A stretch of 64,000 nt of DNA from contig NZ_FNNV01000008.1 in NCBI RefSeq assembly GCF_900106745.1, forward strand, positions 1 through 64,000. The letters are read 5' to 3'. A model generated the notes under the pieces. It was not told the DNA's origin and ran no database searches. It saw only the letters and a list, made by a program, of their open reading frames with translations. The translations under genes were made by a program, and so were the position numbers. Of this stretch, positions 44,495 to 53,198 are shown piece by piece. Within the stretch, counting starts at the first letter, position 1, and each line of letters starts with the position of its first letter. The stretch comes from Paenibacillus sp. CF384 (GTDB lineage Bacteria; Bacillota; Bacilli; Paenibacillales; Paenibacillaceae).

Positions 44495-45487
44495 TTAGTT
44501 GTGCAGTTCAGCCAACGAGACTACGCGTTTCTCAGCCACAGAAAGATAAGCGGCCTCCATCACTCTTGTCAAATCGGTTGCAAACTCGTTATTCTCGTCT
44601 GGTTGCGTATCATTCATAATATGGCCTACCCATTGCTCGATGGCAGTAGGCAGGTCAGGAAGATGGTCAATGGTGACCCATTCCTGTTGTTCCAGCTTGT
44701 TGCTGCGAACGCGGATCACGTCATCCGGTACTCCGTATAGAAGCGTCCCTTCCGTACCGTGAATTTCGATGCAGAATGGGGAATGAGGAGTGAGGTAGCC
44801 GGTTTCAAGAATACCGACTGCACCATTCTCGTATTGAAGCGTTACGGTTGCATTGTCCTCTACTTCTTTGCCCGTTACGTAGCCGAAGCTGGCCGTAACG
44901 CTCTGCGGCAGTCCCAGAAGATAGCGCGTCAGATAGACAGGGTGACATCCCAGATCGATAAGGGCGCCGCCTTGGCATTGCTCCAGATTATAGAAATGAT
45001 CAGGAAGCCAATTGCCGGTCGTTCCGTTATGTGCGTTACGAACCCGGACTTGAGTCAGCTGGCCGAATAGGCCTTGATCTATTAGACCTTTAATCGTTGG
45101 GGTATAACGTTCGTTCAGGCGGAACATTGAAACCGTGAATTTGACGCCGGCTTCCCGTACAGCAGCTTTAATTTCATTCACTTCTCTCAGTGTAGCCGCA
45201 ACTACTTTCTCTGTGAAAATATGTTTGCCAGCGCGAGCTGCCTTCACCATCACATCGCGGTGCATGTTTGTTGGCGCATCCACGACGACGGCATCGATAT
45301 CTGTACGGGCCAGCAGCTCATCTAAATTAGCGAAGAACGGTACGCCCAGTTGGTCTGCGATCTCTTGTCCGCGGACAGGAAGCTCATCCCATATAGCGGC
45401 TACCTCAAGGTTTGGGTTGGCTTGCACTTGATTAGTGTAATCCCAGGCATGAACATGCCAATAGCTGAGCATGGCTACGCGAATCAT
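44495..45487 (-). CDS. Gfo/Idh/MocA family oxidoreductase
   Basis: A 330-residue NAD(P)-dependent oxidoreductase of the Gfo/Idh/MocA family. The nucleotide-binding N-terminus starts VAMLSYWHVHAWDYTNQV. A typical EKVVAAT (EKP-like, here EKV) motif contains the catalytic Lys. The C-terminal domain contains DLGCHPVYLTRYLLG, whose D and H are active-site residues. The family acts on sugars and cyclitols. The EKP motif is EKV, a mild variant. TAGGAGG precedes the start. Confidence 0.86.
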   Translation of the reverse strand: MIRVAMLSYWHVHAWDYTNQVQANPNLEVAAIWDELPVRGQEIADQLGVPFFANLDELLARTDIDAVVVDAPTNMHRDVMVKAARAGKHIFTEKVVAATLREVNEIKAAVREAGVKFTVSMFRLNERYTPTIKGLIDQGLFGQLTQVRVRNAHNGTTGNWLPDHFYNLEQCQGGALIDLGCHPVYLTRYLLGLPQSVTASFGYVTGKEVEDNATVTLQYENGAVGILETGYLTPHSPFCIEIHGTEGTLLYGVPDDVIRVRSNKLEQQEWVTIDHLPDLPTAIEQWVGHIMNDTQPDENNEFATDLTRVMEAAYLSVAEKRVVSLAELHN

Positions 45488-45806
45488 ACGTGAATTCCTC
45501 CTAAGAGTTTGGATGATGGATTAGGGTTAACAGCCATTCCCGGGACATCCGTCCCCAGGTGAAGCTGCTACAAGTTGTAGAATGCCATGTCTATCAACAA
45601 TTGGCAATGTACAATAAGCTAATCGAAGCGCCTTTTAAAGATAGAATCGAGATTTTGCTAATAATATCTTCATAAAATGACAATATCTGATACAATTGGG
45701 CGATAGGTGTAGCAATTTGTATTAACCAACAACAATCCAATATTAAGTAGGGGTCGTAGATTGGCGATCGGCGGCTTTACTAAGTAAAGGGGAGGATTAA
45801 TCAATA
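45488..45806. other. Intergenic region between divergent genes
   Basis: About 320 nt between the oxidoreductase and DUF6886 starts. It holds AT-rich promoter-like DNA and, near the plus-strand gene, CTTTACTAAGTAAAG (45775-45789), a 7+1+7 palindrome that overlaps the beginning of its AAGGGGAGG ribosome site. No RNA gene or ORF is seen. Confidence 0.4.
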
Positions 45807-46319
45807 ATGCTTTTTCACTTCAGTGAAGACGATAGTATCGGTATATTTGAACCAAAAGTGAAACAGAATCGTCCTGAATTTCCTGCGGTAGTTTGGGCAA
45901 TTGATGAAGAGCATGAATTTACTTATTACTTCCCTAGGGATTGTCCTCGAATTGTGTGCAGGAGAGATGAGACGACAACAACTCAACACTTAGATTTATT
46001 CTTTAATCATTCCATTGCCAATACCATAGTTACGGTGGAAAGTGATTGGTATACGAGGATATCAAAGCAAACTCTATATAGATATTGCTTCGACGATGAG
46101 GGGTTTGAGCTTATTGATGAAACAGCTGGCTATTACATCTCTCGCCAAGTAGTTCATCCGATCTCAGTTGATCAATATGATAACTTGTTGGAGAGATTAC
46201 TCCTAAAAGGAGTGGAATTAAGATTCACAACAAATTTATACCCGCTTAGGGAGGCCATATTAGCTTCTGATTTTAAAGGATTTGGGATTCATAGATTCAA
46301 TAACGCCAAAAAAATCTAA
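45807..46319 (+). CDS. DUF6886 family protein
   Basis: A 170-residue soluble protein whose N-terminus (MLFHFSEDDSIGIFEPKV) and VVWAIDEEHEFTYYFPRDCP match the DUF6886 family found in Bacillus and Paenibacillus. Its function is unknown; conserved Arg, Tyr and acidic residues suggest an enzyme. GGAGG precedes the ATG by about 11 nt. It begins an AT-rich stretch of accessory genes. Confidence 0.78.
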   Translation: MLFHFSEDDSIGIFEPKVKQNRPEFPAVVWAIDEEHEFTYYFPRDCPRIVCRRDETTTTQHLDLFFNHSIANTIVTVESDWYTRISKQTLYRYCFDDEGFELIDETAGYYISRQVVHPISVDQYDNLLERLLLKGVELRFTTNLYPLREAILASDFKGFGIHRFNNAKKI

Positions 46320-46358
46320 CTATTGAACAGTAAATTTAGTAGCAAAGGAGTAGGATAA

Positions 46359-46817
46359 TTGAAATTTTCCAGATTCGTGTTACTTCTTATTGTGCTGCTA
46401 ACTTTAGGGGCAATCACCTATTTTACGTATCCCTTAAAAATTCAATATATACTGCCAACCACAGATAATATTCAAAACATTCAAGTGATTCATATTACAG
46501 GCGGACAGTTTCTCGAATATGAATTTAAAAATAAGCAAGAATTCATGAATCATCAAAATGAGTTGGTTAACATTCTGGATGCCGCATCTTTTCGAAGAAG
46601 AGTTACTCATTTTCAAGGCGCTACTGGTGATGCAATTATGATTATTTTTATGTATAAAGATAAGGACGGCAATAATAGAAATTATATGGTTGATTATCGC
46701 GAATCCGGAACTTTTATGGTTGAGAATAAAGATTATCAACAATACGGGAAGTCGAAGTTAACCTTCGATAACCTTGTAGCTTGGTTACAAAAAGAAGGAT
46801 CCTTGTTAAAGGATTAA
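46359..46817 (+). CDS. Membrane-anchored hypothetical protein
   Basis: A 152-residue protein with an N-terminal membrane anchor or uncleaved signal (FVLLLIVLLTLGAITYFTY) and a small extracytoplasmic domain (GQFLEYEFKNKQEFMNH, GDAIMIIFMYKDKDGNNRNY). No family is recognised. The TTG at 46359 has AAGGAGTAGG just upstream. Confidence 0.6.
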   Translation: MKFSRFVLLLIVLLTLGAITYFTYPLKIQYILPTTDNIQNIQVIHITGGQFLEYEFKNKQEFMNHQNELVNILDAASFRRRVTHFQGATGDAIMIIFMYKDKDGNNRNYMVDYRESGTFMVENKDYQQYGKSKLTFDNLVAWLQKEGSLLKD

Positions 46818-46860
46818 TGTGTAATGTCTATCAATCACTAAGTGGTAGGAGGGAGTTTCA

Positions 46861-47439
46861 ATGCTCACATTTCATGAATTGGAAGGGGAGCGCGTACGGT
46901 TGCTTCCCCTTGAACGCGAGCATGCAGCTCCCTTGTTTCAGGCTGCCGACGATCCCCGGATAGGGATGCATTATCCATCGTCAATCCGGAACATGGAAGA
47001 GACTGAAGCATTTATTGAGAAGGCAATTGAAGGCCGGAAGCGGGGCGAGCAATTTCCGTATGCTATCTTCGATAAGGAACTGCAGGCTTTCGTAGGCTCT
47101 ACTCGGTATCTGCGTATCTCGGAGGAACACCGCAATTTAAATATCGGCTCGACCTGGTACTCGCCGCTGGTTTGGAGAACAAGGGTCAATACGGAAGCCA
47201 AATATCTCTTACTTCGCCATGCCTTCGAAGCGATTAGCATGAACAGGGTCGAGATTATCACGACGCCGGATAATGTCCGATCACAGCGAGCCATCGAGCG
47301 ATTAGGAGCAGTTAAGGAAGGCGTATTACGAAAAAAGTACCGCGGTCTTGATTATATCGTTTACAGCATCCTCGATTCGGAGTGGCAGGAAGTAAAATCC
47401 ATGCTGGAGGGCTATCTTGATGCTAGTGCCTACAAATAG
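46861..47439 (+). CDS. GNAT N-acetyltransferase (RimJ/RimL type)
   Basis: A 192-residue acetyltransferase similar to RimJ/RimL. It has LEGERVRLLPLEREHAAPL near the N-terminus, NIGSTWYSPLVWRTRVNTEA as motif A region, and MNRVEIITTPDNVRSQRAIERLGA as the acetyl-CoA-binding helix region. GGAGGG precedes the ATG. The substrate is unknown. Confidence 0.86.
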   Translation: MLTFHELEGERVRLLPLEREHAAPLFQAADDPRIGMHYPSSIRNMEETEAFIEKAIEGRKRGEQFPYAIFDKELQAFVGSTRYLRISEEHRNLNIGSTWYSPLVWRTRVNTEAKYLLLRHAFEAISMNRVEIITTPDNVRSQRAIERLGAVKEGVLRKKYRGLDYIVYSILDSEWQEVKSMLEGYLDASAYK

Positions 47440-47529
47440 CCTTGATAAGGATAGTTTATATAGTGCAGCGATGCTCTTGCGCAGCCAGCATGAATGGCAA
47501 CGGTAAACGTTTAGTGAGGGGATATAACT

Positions 47530-47922
47530 ATGATAAAAGGATTATTTGAAACTCATTTGTTCATTCGTGATTTGGATATCTCCATCGAGTTTTACGAATC
47601 GCTTGGATTGAAGCTAGATGTCCGTTATGAGAATGTTGCTTTTTTATGGATTACAGATGAGAAAAAACATATGCTTGGACTCTGGAAAGTCAAAGAGGAG
47701 GACATGAATAAACGTCATTTTGCTTTCAATGTGAATTTTGAAGATTTAATCCTTGCTCCTCAGTATTTAAGCGATAGAGATATTCGTATTAAGCCAGTAT
47801 TTGGTCGTGGCACCGAAGAGCCGATCGTACATACATGGATGCCGGCCGCTGCTTATTATTTTGATGATCCCGATGGTAACGAGCTTGAATTTATATCAAT
47901 GCTCGACGGTGAACCGATGTAA
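47530..47922 (+). CDS. VOC (glyoxalase/bleomycin-resistance-like) family protein
   Basis: A 130-residue single-domain VOC protein with two beta-alpha-beta-beta-beta modules. His and Glu candidates for metal binding are ETHLFIRDL (His), KRHFAFNV (His) and GNELEFISM (Glu). Members include lyases, dioxygenases and binding proteins for antibiotics. GAGGGG precedes the ATG. The substrate is unknown. Confidence 0.82.
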   Translation: MIKGLFETHLFIRDLDISIEFYESLGLKLDVRYENVAFLWITDEKKHMLGLWKVKEEDMNKRHFAFNVNFEDLILAPQYLSDRDIRIKPVFGRGTEEPIVHTWMPAAAYYFDDPDGNELEFISMLDGEPM

Positions 47923-48048
47923 CTTTCATATGTACCCTATCTAAGTGAGTGGTATGTAGAAAATAAGAAAAAGCAAGAAGATCTTTAAGCTAATGAGCAA
48001 CGACAGTTCGGATTGGTAGCGGAAAGCGAGAAGAGTACACCAAAGTAA

Positions 48049-48076
48049 GGGCCGAGGGAAAAGAATCCCCGGTCCT
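48049..48076 (+). terminator. Possible hairpin terminator
   Basis: GGGCCGAGGG with a loop and CCCCGGTCCT forms an imperfect stem, followed by ATTTG. It could end the VOC transcript. It is 127 nt from that gene and the T run is weak. Confidence 0.3.
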
Positions 48077-48104
48077 ATTTGTTCAATCGAGGGGGGGCGG
48101 TCGA

Positions 48105-49730
48105 ATGTCGTGGTCTTCAATTAGAGAATTCCTTCGGATTCCGGAGGAACTCACTGGTAAAGGTGTCGGTATAGCTATTGTGGATGGTAGTTTCCCGAAC
48201 CATCCGGACATTGCTACAAATGTACGCCGAAATAGTTATCTCGTGAAAACATCCGAGCCCGATCCTCATCCTACTTTACATGTGGCGAATGACGGACCCT
48301 GGAACAGAGGTTTACATGGATTGTGGACAGCGGCAGCAGCTGCTGGCTCCGGCTACTTATCAGATGAACGATATGCTGGAGCTGCCCCTGATGCGGATCT
48401 CTACTTGTTGGAGACGGGGCGCTTCAACACCATCGAAGAAATTGAGCATAAATTTGAAGCCGCTTTAAGTTGGCTGATCTTGAATTGGCGTCAGTATAAT
48501 ATTAGAGGAGTAGTATTAACGATTGCATCAACGCGTGATACGGGACTTCTACCTTGGCAAGCTGATCCGATTCGAATACGATGCGAACAACTTTCAGTGG
48601 ATGGTCTTCTCGTAATCGTAGCGTCGGGTAACACGATGGAATTAACTTGCAGTGGGCCGGCTTCGTCACCGTCTGTCCTGTCGGTTGGCGGCGTGATCAT
48701 CTCAGAGGATGCAGCAATCAATCAGGCTAGGCCATACCACGGCTGCAGGGGCAATACCTTTGAAGGCAAGTGGATACCTGAGATTCTAGCGCCAGCTGAA
48801 AATCTGGTTTTACCAATGCCTTTTCAGACACTTGAAGAGAGACGAAGTCATTATACAGCATCTAATGATAACCTGCCTGAAGGTTATGCCAGAACAGAAG
48901 GCACTTCATTTGCGGGTCCAATTATATTGGGATGTGCAGCATGTATTTGGCAAGCACAGCCCAATTGGACTGCGAACCAAGTGAAAGCTGCAATGATCAG
49001 CAGCTCGATAAGGAATGAGATGTGGGACGAATTGTATGCGGGTTTAGTTGATGTTGCGGGAGCTGTAGAAGCGGTACCCCCAATCGAAAATAGCTATAAA
49101 CCGTATTGCGAATGGAAAGATTGGCAAAGTAAAGACCAATCAACGCGCATAGAGGCAATGCAAGATCAGGATGAGGCACTCATTACTTCTGTTTTATTGT
49201 CTTTCTGCGGGGAACTGTTCTCTGACGAAGTTGCGGAACAACTGCTTTCATTATCGAATCACAAGTCCCACAAGGTTCGTACAGCTGCAATAACGGCTCT
49301 AGGATTTCACTCAGGCAAGCTTTCAAGCAGTGCTTTACGTCGGTTGCTTTGCGATGACTCTAGTTACGTTCGAATGGCAGCACTGTTTGCTTTGAACAAT
49401 TGTCCCGAAATGTGGCAGGGGTTAACTGATGAAATTATAAAGCTATTTCAGGATCCTGATGTGAACCTCCGATACTGTTCAATAAAGCTCGCTTCAGCGA
49501 TAAATAACCATGGTTTTATAGAACCGCTTATTTCTGGTCTTTATGAAGATGCGTTACTCCAACGCGTCTCACTATTCGGAGCGAGGTGCAATGCTCTCGA
49601 AGCGATCACTGGTATTGCCTTCGACCCGATGCCAGAATGGCGAGATGGGCAGTGCTTTTACTCGGATCGGAGTAAACAAGCAAGGTTACATATAGCCCAG
49701 AAATGGGCTCAATGGAAGGTAGTTCATTGA
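48105..49730 (+). CDS. Subtilisin-like S8 peptidase fused to HEAT repeats
   Basis: A 541-residue protein. Residues 1-320 form an S8 domain with the full triad: D27 (VDGSF), H71 (GLHGLWTA) and S268 (EGTSFAGP), and the oxyanion N176 (ASGN). Residues 340-510 are HEAT-like helical repeats, such as HKVRTAAITALGFHSG and SSYVRMAALFALNNC. No signal peptide or prodomain is seen, so it is probably intracellular. A cytosolic protease with a protein-binding HEAT tail fits regulated proteolysis of a specific partner. GAGGGGGGGCGG precedes the ATG. The gene stands alone in accessory DNA. Confidence 0.85.
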   Translation: MSWSSIREFLRIPEELTGKGVGIAIVDGSFPNHPDIATNVRRNSYLVKTSEPDPHPTLHVANDGPWNRGLHGLWTAAAAAGSGYLSDERYAGAAPDADLYLLETGRFNTIEEIEHKFEAALSWLILNWRQYNIRGVVLTIASTRDTGLLPWQADPIRIRCEQLSVDGLLVIVASGNTMELTCSGPASSPSVLSVGGVIISEDAAINQARPYHGCRGNTFEGKWIPEILAPAENLVLPMPFQTLEERRSHYTASNDNLPEGYARTEGTSFAGPIILGCAACIWQAQPNWTANQVKAAMISSSIRNEMWDELYAGLVDVAGAVEAVPPIENSYKPYCEWKDWQSKDQSTRIEAMQDQDEALITSVLLSFCGELFSDEVAEQLLSLSNHKSHKVRTAAITALGFHSGKLSSSALRRLLCDDSSYVRMAALFALNNCPEMWQGLTDEIIKLFQDPDVNLRYCSIKLASAINNHGFIEPLISGLYEDALLQRVSLFGARCNALEAITGIAFDPMPEWRDGQCFYSDRSKQARLHIAQKWAQWKVVH

Positions 49731-49794
49731 TTAAAGGCTTCGTTTACTATCGAAAATGTAAGTTATGATGAAAAGAAGGGTGTTGTGATATCGA

Positions 49795-50298
49795 ATGTTT
49801 TTAGTTAATTCTCGTGCAATCATTGAACGAACTCATAATGGAATAATCGAAATCGTAGTTCAGACAAGGAATAAGCCTGATGGTCCTGAGCGGATAGAGC
49901 TTCCAGGTGGAAGAATTGAGCAATATGAATCATTCGTAAAAGCACTAATAAGAGAAGTAAAGGAAGAGACGGGATTGGATGTAGTAGAAATTGAAGGTGA
50001 GGATACAAGGATTGATACCATTGGTATTGACCCAAGCTTTGAAGTGGAATGTATACAACCTTTCGGGGCATATCAGACCATAAAAGGGCCCTTTGATTCT
50101 GTAGGTGTGTACTTCCGTTGTAAAGCACAAGGGAACTTATTAATATCAGGTGATGAAACGAAAAACCCAAAATGGATTACGGTAGATGAATTGAACCAAT
50201 TAATGAATGATGACCCTCTACAATTCTCTGATGTTGACCGAGCAGGGATATTGTTTTACTTGAAATACTTGAAAAGGGAATACCATTTACTGAAGTAA
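49795..50298 (+). CDS. Nudix hydrolase
   Basis: A 167-residue Nudix protein with a complete Nudix box, GGRIEQYESFVKALIREV continuing into KEETGLD, that supplies the metal-binding Glu residues. It hydrolyses a nucleoside diphosphate linked to an unknown group. A GAAGGG site lies about 13 nt before the ATG, a little far. It ends 21 nt before fabZ, so the two may be co-transcribed. The DNA is AT-rich. Confidence 0.83.
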   Translation: MFLVNSRAIIERTHNGIIEIVVQTRNKPDGPERIELPGGRIEQYESFVKALIREVKEETGLDVVEIEGEDTRIDTIGIDPSFEVECIQPFGAYQTIKGPFDSVGVYFRCKAQGNLLISGDETKNPKWITVDELNQLMNDDPLQFSDVDRAGILFYLKYLKREYHLLK

Positions 50299-50319
50299 AT
50301 CAGCAGGAGGAGGAAATCC

Positions 50320-50745
50320 ATGCTTGATATTGAACGAATTAAAAAGCTCATTCCTCATCGATATCCGTTTCTATTGGTTGATAGAATCTTAGAGATAGAT
50401 GAGGGCAAGAAAGCGGTTGGAATTAAAAATGTGACAATCAACGAACCTTATTTCCTTGGTCATTTTCCCGACTATCCCGTTATGCCTGGGGTCTTGATTG
50501 TCGAAGCATTGGCGCAGGTCGGCGGTATCGTGATGTCCAAAGGAGAAAGCAGTCAAACAATCGGCTTATTGACCGGTATTGATAATTGTCGATTCGGACA
50601 GCAAGTAAAACCGGGGGACCAACTCCTCCTTACGTTTGATGTAACTCGAATTAAAGGCCAGATCGTCAAAGGAAAAGGCGTTGCCATGGTTAACAATGAA
50701 ATGGTTTGTGAGGCTGAAATCATGTTTGCATTCAGTTCGATTTAG
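50320..50745 (+). CDS. fabZ: 3-hydroxyacyl-ACP dehydratase FabZ
   Basis: A 141-residue FabZ with the catalytic H48 (LGHFPDYP) and E62 (LIVEALAQ). It dehydrates 3-hydroxyacyl-ACP in fatty-acid elongation and acts as a hot-dog-fold oligomer. GGAGGAGG precedes the ATG. The usual fab or lpx neighbours are absent; it sits after a Nudix gene, which is unusual and suggests a second copy or relocated gene. Confidence 0.92.
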   Translation: MLDIERIKKLIPHRYPFLLVDRILEIDEGKKAVGIKNVTINEPYFLGHFPDYPVMPGVLIVEALAQVGGIVMSKGESSQTIGLLTGIDNCRFGQQVKPGDQLLLTFDVTRIKGQIVKGKGVAMVNNEMVCEAEIMFAFSSI

Positions 50746-50784
50746 GTTAATTCAACATCTATTGCTCGATATTGAGGTGAAATG

Positions 50785-51063
50785 ATGAAGAAGGTAATGG
50801 CAGTTAGTGCGCTAACCCTTGTAATTATCCTTGCGGCCTCATTAATGTATGATTACTTCACAATTTCCAAAAAGGAAGCAAGGCAAATCGCCGAACGATA
50901 TGTTGCTAGCCAATCGTTTAAATGGAATGTAGGGTCGATTAGTCGAGATAGGCAATCTTGGGTGGTTTACCTATCTCCTGTAGAGTCGGTAAACGAAATT
51001 ACATGGCTGATTATCAATAATCGTTCCGGATCCATTCAAAAAATCACTCAGCCCATGAAGTAA
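50785..51063 (+). CDS. Small membrane-anchored protein (PepSY-like)
   Basis: A 92-residue protein with an N-terminal anchor (VSALTLVIILAASLMY) and a short domain (ISKKEARQIAERYVASQ, WLIINNRSGSIQKI) that resembles half of a PepSY module. GAGGTGA precedes two adjacent ATGs (50782, 50785); the second is better spaced. Function unknown. Confidence 0.6.
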   Translation: MKKVMAVSALTLVIILAASLMYDYFTISKKEARQIAERYVASQSFKWNVGSISRDRQSWVVYLSPVESVNEITWLIINNRSGSIQKITQPMK

Positions 51064-51203
51064 GACGTAGGTAGACTATTCATGAATGCAGCAAAGCATG
51101 ATGAGTGACCACACGAATGGAATATTGGCAGAATATGATTGTGTAAAGGCGGATGCAGCGTGTGATCGTGTGATGTCAGCCTAAAATAGAGGGAAGTGAT
51201 GGT

Positions 51204-52046
51204 GTGGAAAGTTTGAACCTGCATGCAAGCCGCATGCGGTCGCGTTCCCGTCAATTCCGGCATTTTATCAAGAAGCTCGGCTGCAAAAGAGGGCAAACCT
51301 TACATTTTACGCTCGTCCACGATACGATGGCCCGCAAGCCAACTCTCCCCACCTCGCAAAGCAAGACGAGGGCGATGACGCTGCATAAGCCATTGAATCA
51401 GCTGGAGAGCCGGCTGTCCCGGATTACGCTGCTGACTCCAGCGAAGCGTGAGGTTCCACTGCTTCGCAAAAATAAGGAAGGTTATGCGGTGTTCATGACC
51501 GTGAATTATCGGGAGGAGGCCCGGGGCCGGTTCAAGGGGGTTCGCGCTCACTTCATCGACGTGGACCTCAACAAGATCTCCGAATTGCTGGATACGAGAG
51601 AAGAAGCGGAGCGGCGCATGCAGGAGCTGAAAGCGGACCGGTTGGAACAGATCCAATCCATCAGCGTGACACCTACCAAGCAAGGGCTTTATCAACTGCT
51701 CGCGCAGCGAGGCAAGCGAAGAGTGCGGCAGCTCAAACAGAAGTTTCTTGCCAAGCACCGAAAGCTCATTCGTGGTGCAATGATCGTCGAAACCAAAAAC
51801 GGCTACCACATTTACTGGACAATTCGTAAAGGCTCGATCGGCTGGTTTGTTCCCATTCAGCGAGCGCTGGCCCGTAAGTTCAACTCCGATCCCAAAATCA
51901 CAGACCTCGCTCGCGTCATGCGCGTTCCCGGTTTCTACCACCGGAAGAACCCGGCTAGCCCTTACCTCGTTTGCGTAAAGAGCTGGGGGAGAAAACAACC
52001 TTTCACGCAGGCCGAGCTCATTCGCAGCTTAGCATTAACCTTATGA
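51204..52046 (+). CDS. RepB-like primase-polymerase domain protein
   Basis: A 280-residue protein with the archaeo-eukaryotic primase-polymerase pattern. It has the DxD metal motif HFIDVDLNK (D119, D121), the S-x-H-like KNGYHIYW (H202) and the TDLARVMRVPGFYHRK block (D234, R240). This matches the RepB/plasmid-replication primase family. A basic segment separates the two motifs, and no helicase domain is fused. No rep origin, integrase or other phage/plasmid gene lies nearby. The GTG at 51204 lies behind GAGGGAAG. It could be a remnant of a mobile element or a host repair polymerase. Confidence 0.75.
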   Translation: MESLNLHASRMRSRSRQFRHFIKKLGCKRGQTLHFTLVHDTMARKPTLPTSQSKTRAMTLHKPLNQLESRLSRITLLTPAKREVPLLRKNKEGYAVFMTVNYREEARGRFKGVRAHFIDVDLNKISELLDTREEAERRMQELKADRLEQIQSISVTPTKQGLYQLLAQRGKRRVRQLKQKFLAKHRKLIRGAMIVETKNGYHIYWTIRKGSIGWFVPIQRALARKFNSDPKITDLARVMRVPGFYHRKNPASPYLVCVKSWGRKQPFTQAELIRSLALTL

Positions 52047-52053
52047 ATATTCG

Positions 52054-52084
52054 AAGGCATCCGATCTGATCGGATGCCTTTATT
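52054..52084 (+). terminator. Rho-independent terminator
   Basis: An AAGGCATCCGA / TCGGATGCCTT perfect stem with a TATT tail, 7 nt after the primase gene. Confidence 0.8.
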
Positions 52085-52171
52085 CATTTGGCAAATAAGT
52101 GCAACTTTAATGGCCGTATTTCGTTTTAACCTAAGTGGAAAAGTTTTCTTGATTTAAGGGAGGATTACCGT

Positions 52172-52579
52172 ATGAGTAATTACGCAAGAAATCTTTACTC
52201 TGTTATTTGGTCTATTGGAGCTATTTTAATCATTTATTATTCAAGTACTTTACTTGAATTTGCTCAAGATTGGTCTTCAAAAACATTTAATATTCGGGGA
52301 TATCATCTATGGATTCCAATCATAGTTTCGTTATTTTCTGGTATTTATCTGGCGTTGATGAAAGGAATACCAAAGCATGTACGTTTGGATAGCAGCAAGT
52401 TTGTTGTTTTCGCTATCAGTTTTGCTACTTTAGTCTATTTTGTTTTATCCTTCTATTTGGCCTTACCTTTAGGCCACACGTTTATCAGGATCATGAGTTT
52501 TAATGGTCAATTTTTTATCGGTTTAATAAGTGGATATTCAATGATGCTAAGTCTTTTTAAAGTTAAAGACGTGAATTAG
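52172..52579 (+). CDS. Four-helix membrane protein, hypothetical
   Basis: A 135-residue protein with four membrane segments (about residues 9-30, 46-62, 74-97 and 108-126). No family is recognised. GGGAGG precedes the ATG. It is followed 13 nt later by another membrane protein gene, so they are likely paired. The gene is AT-rich. Confidence 0.62.
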   Translation: MSNYARNLYSVIWSIGAILIIYYSSTLLEFAQDWSSKTFNIRGYHLWIPIIVSLFSGIYLALMKGIPKHVRLDSSKFVVFAISFATLVYFVLSFYLALPLGHTFIRIMSFNGQFFIGLISGYSMMLSLFKVKDVN

Positions 52580-52592
52580 GAGGAGGCTGTTA

Positions 52593-53123
52593 ATGGATTA
52601 CATTAGGGACTACGCGATGTATGCATCGGTATTTGGCATGTTTAGTTTTGCGTGGTTTGGCTGGGCACAAGAGAATCCCAGAGCTGGCTGGCGGATATAT
52701 CTGGGCATTGCATCGGGAATTGCGTTAATCGTGTGCTTAACAGGAGTCTATCTGAGCGTTAGGAACTGGGATGCGCCGTCCGCTTTGAATGAGGTGTCCG
52801 CCTTCCGTAACTATTTGATTTCGTTTTATGGCGAATTTGTTCTGGCTGGTGTAGGCGCATATGTATTGATCCGATCGAAGCGCAAGGCTTATGTCGCTCC
52901 ATGGATCGCTTTTATCGTAGGCATTCATTTTATTAGCTTGAAAAACGTCTTTGATGATCCCAGCTTATGGCTGCTGGCAGCGCTTATGGTTATCGTCTCG
53001 ATTGTAGCCGTTATTGTTGCGCCTAGGCTCCAAGTGGCAAACAGCGCGATCACGGGTATCGGGGCCGGCACGGTGTTATTCGCTTTTGCTCTATTAGGTC
53101 TAATCCGATTTATAGCCGTGTAG
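52593..53123 (+). CDS. Multi-pass membrane protein, hypothetical
   Basis: A 176-residue protein with about five membrane helices (around residues 8-24, 32-52, 84-100, 108-126 and 131-170). No family is recognised. AGGAGGAGG precedes the ATG. It is the second gene of a two-gene unit and is followed by a strong terminator. Confidence 0.65.
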   Translation: MDYIRDYAMYASVFGMFSFAWFGWAQENPRAGWRIYLGIASGIALIVCLTGVYLSVRNWDAPSALNEVSAFRNYLISFYGEFVLAGVGAYVLIRSKRKAYVAPWIAFIVGIHFISLKNVFDDPSLWLLAALMVIVSIVAVIVAPRLQVANSAITGIGAGTVLFAFALLGLIRFIAV

Positions 53124-53143
53124 CAATAAATGCATGAAACGAT

Positions 53144-53187
53144 GGAAGGCTGCCGAGCAACAATTGCTCAGGCAGCCTTCCTTTGTT
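53144..53187. terminator. Bidirectional terminator
   Basis: A GGAAGGCTGCC / GGCAGCCTTCC stem with inner GAGCAA/TTGCTC pairing and a TTTGTT tail. It lies between the membrane gene pair and the convergent LacI regulator. Confidence 0.8.
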
Positions 53188-53198
53188 ATTACGCGCGG

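Noticed and set aside
47470-47515. AATGGCAACGGTAAACG stretch resembling the 50-nt repeat unit.
   Set aside because: Only about 8 bases match and the spacing and inverted partner are missing; treated as chance.
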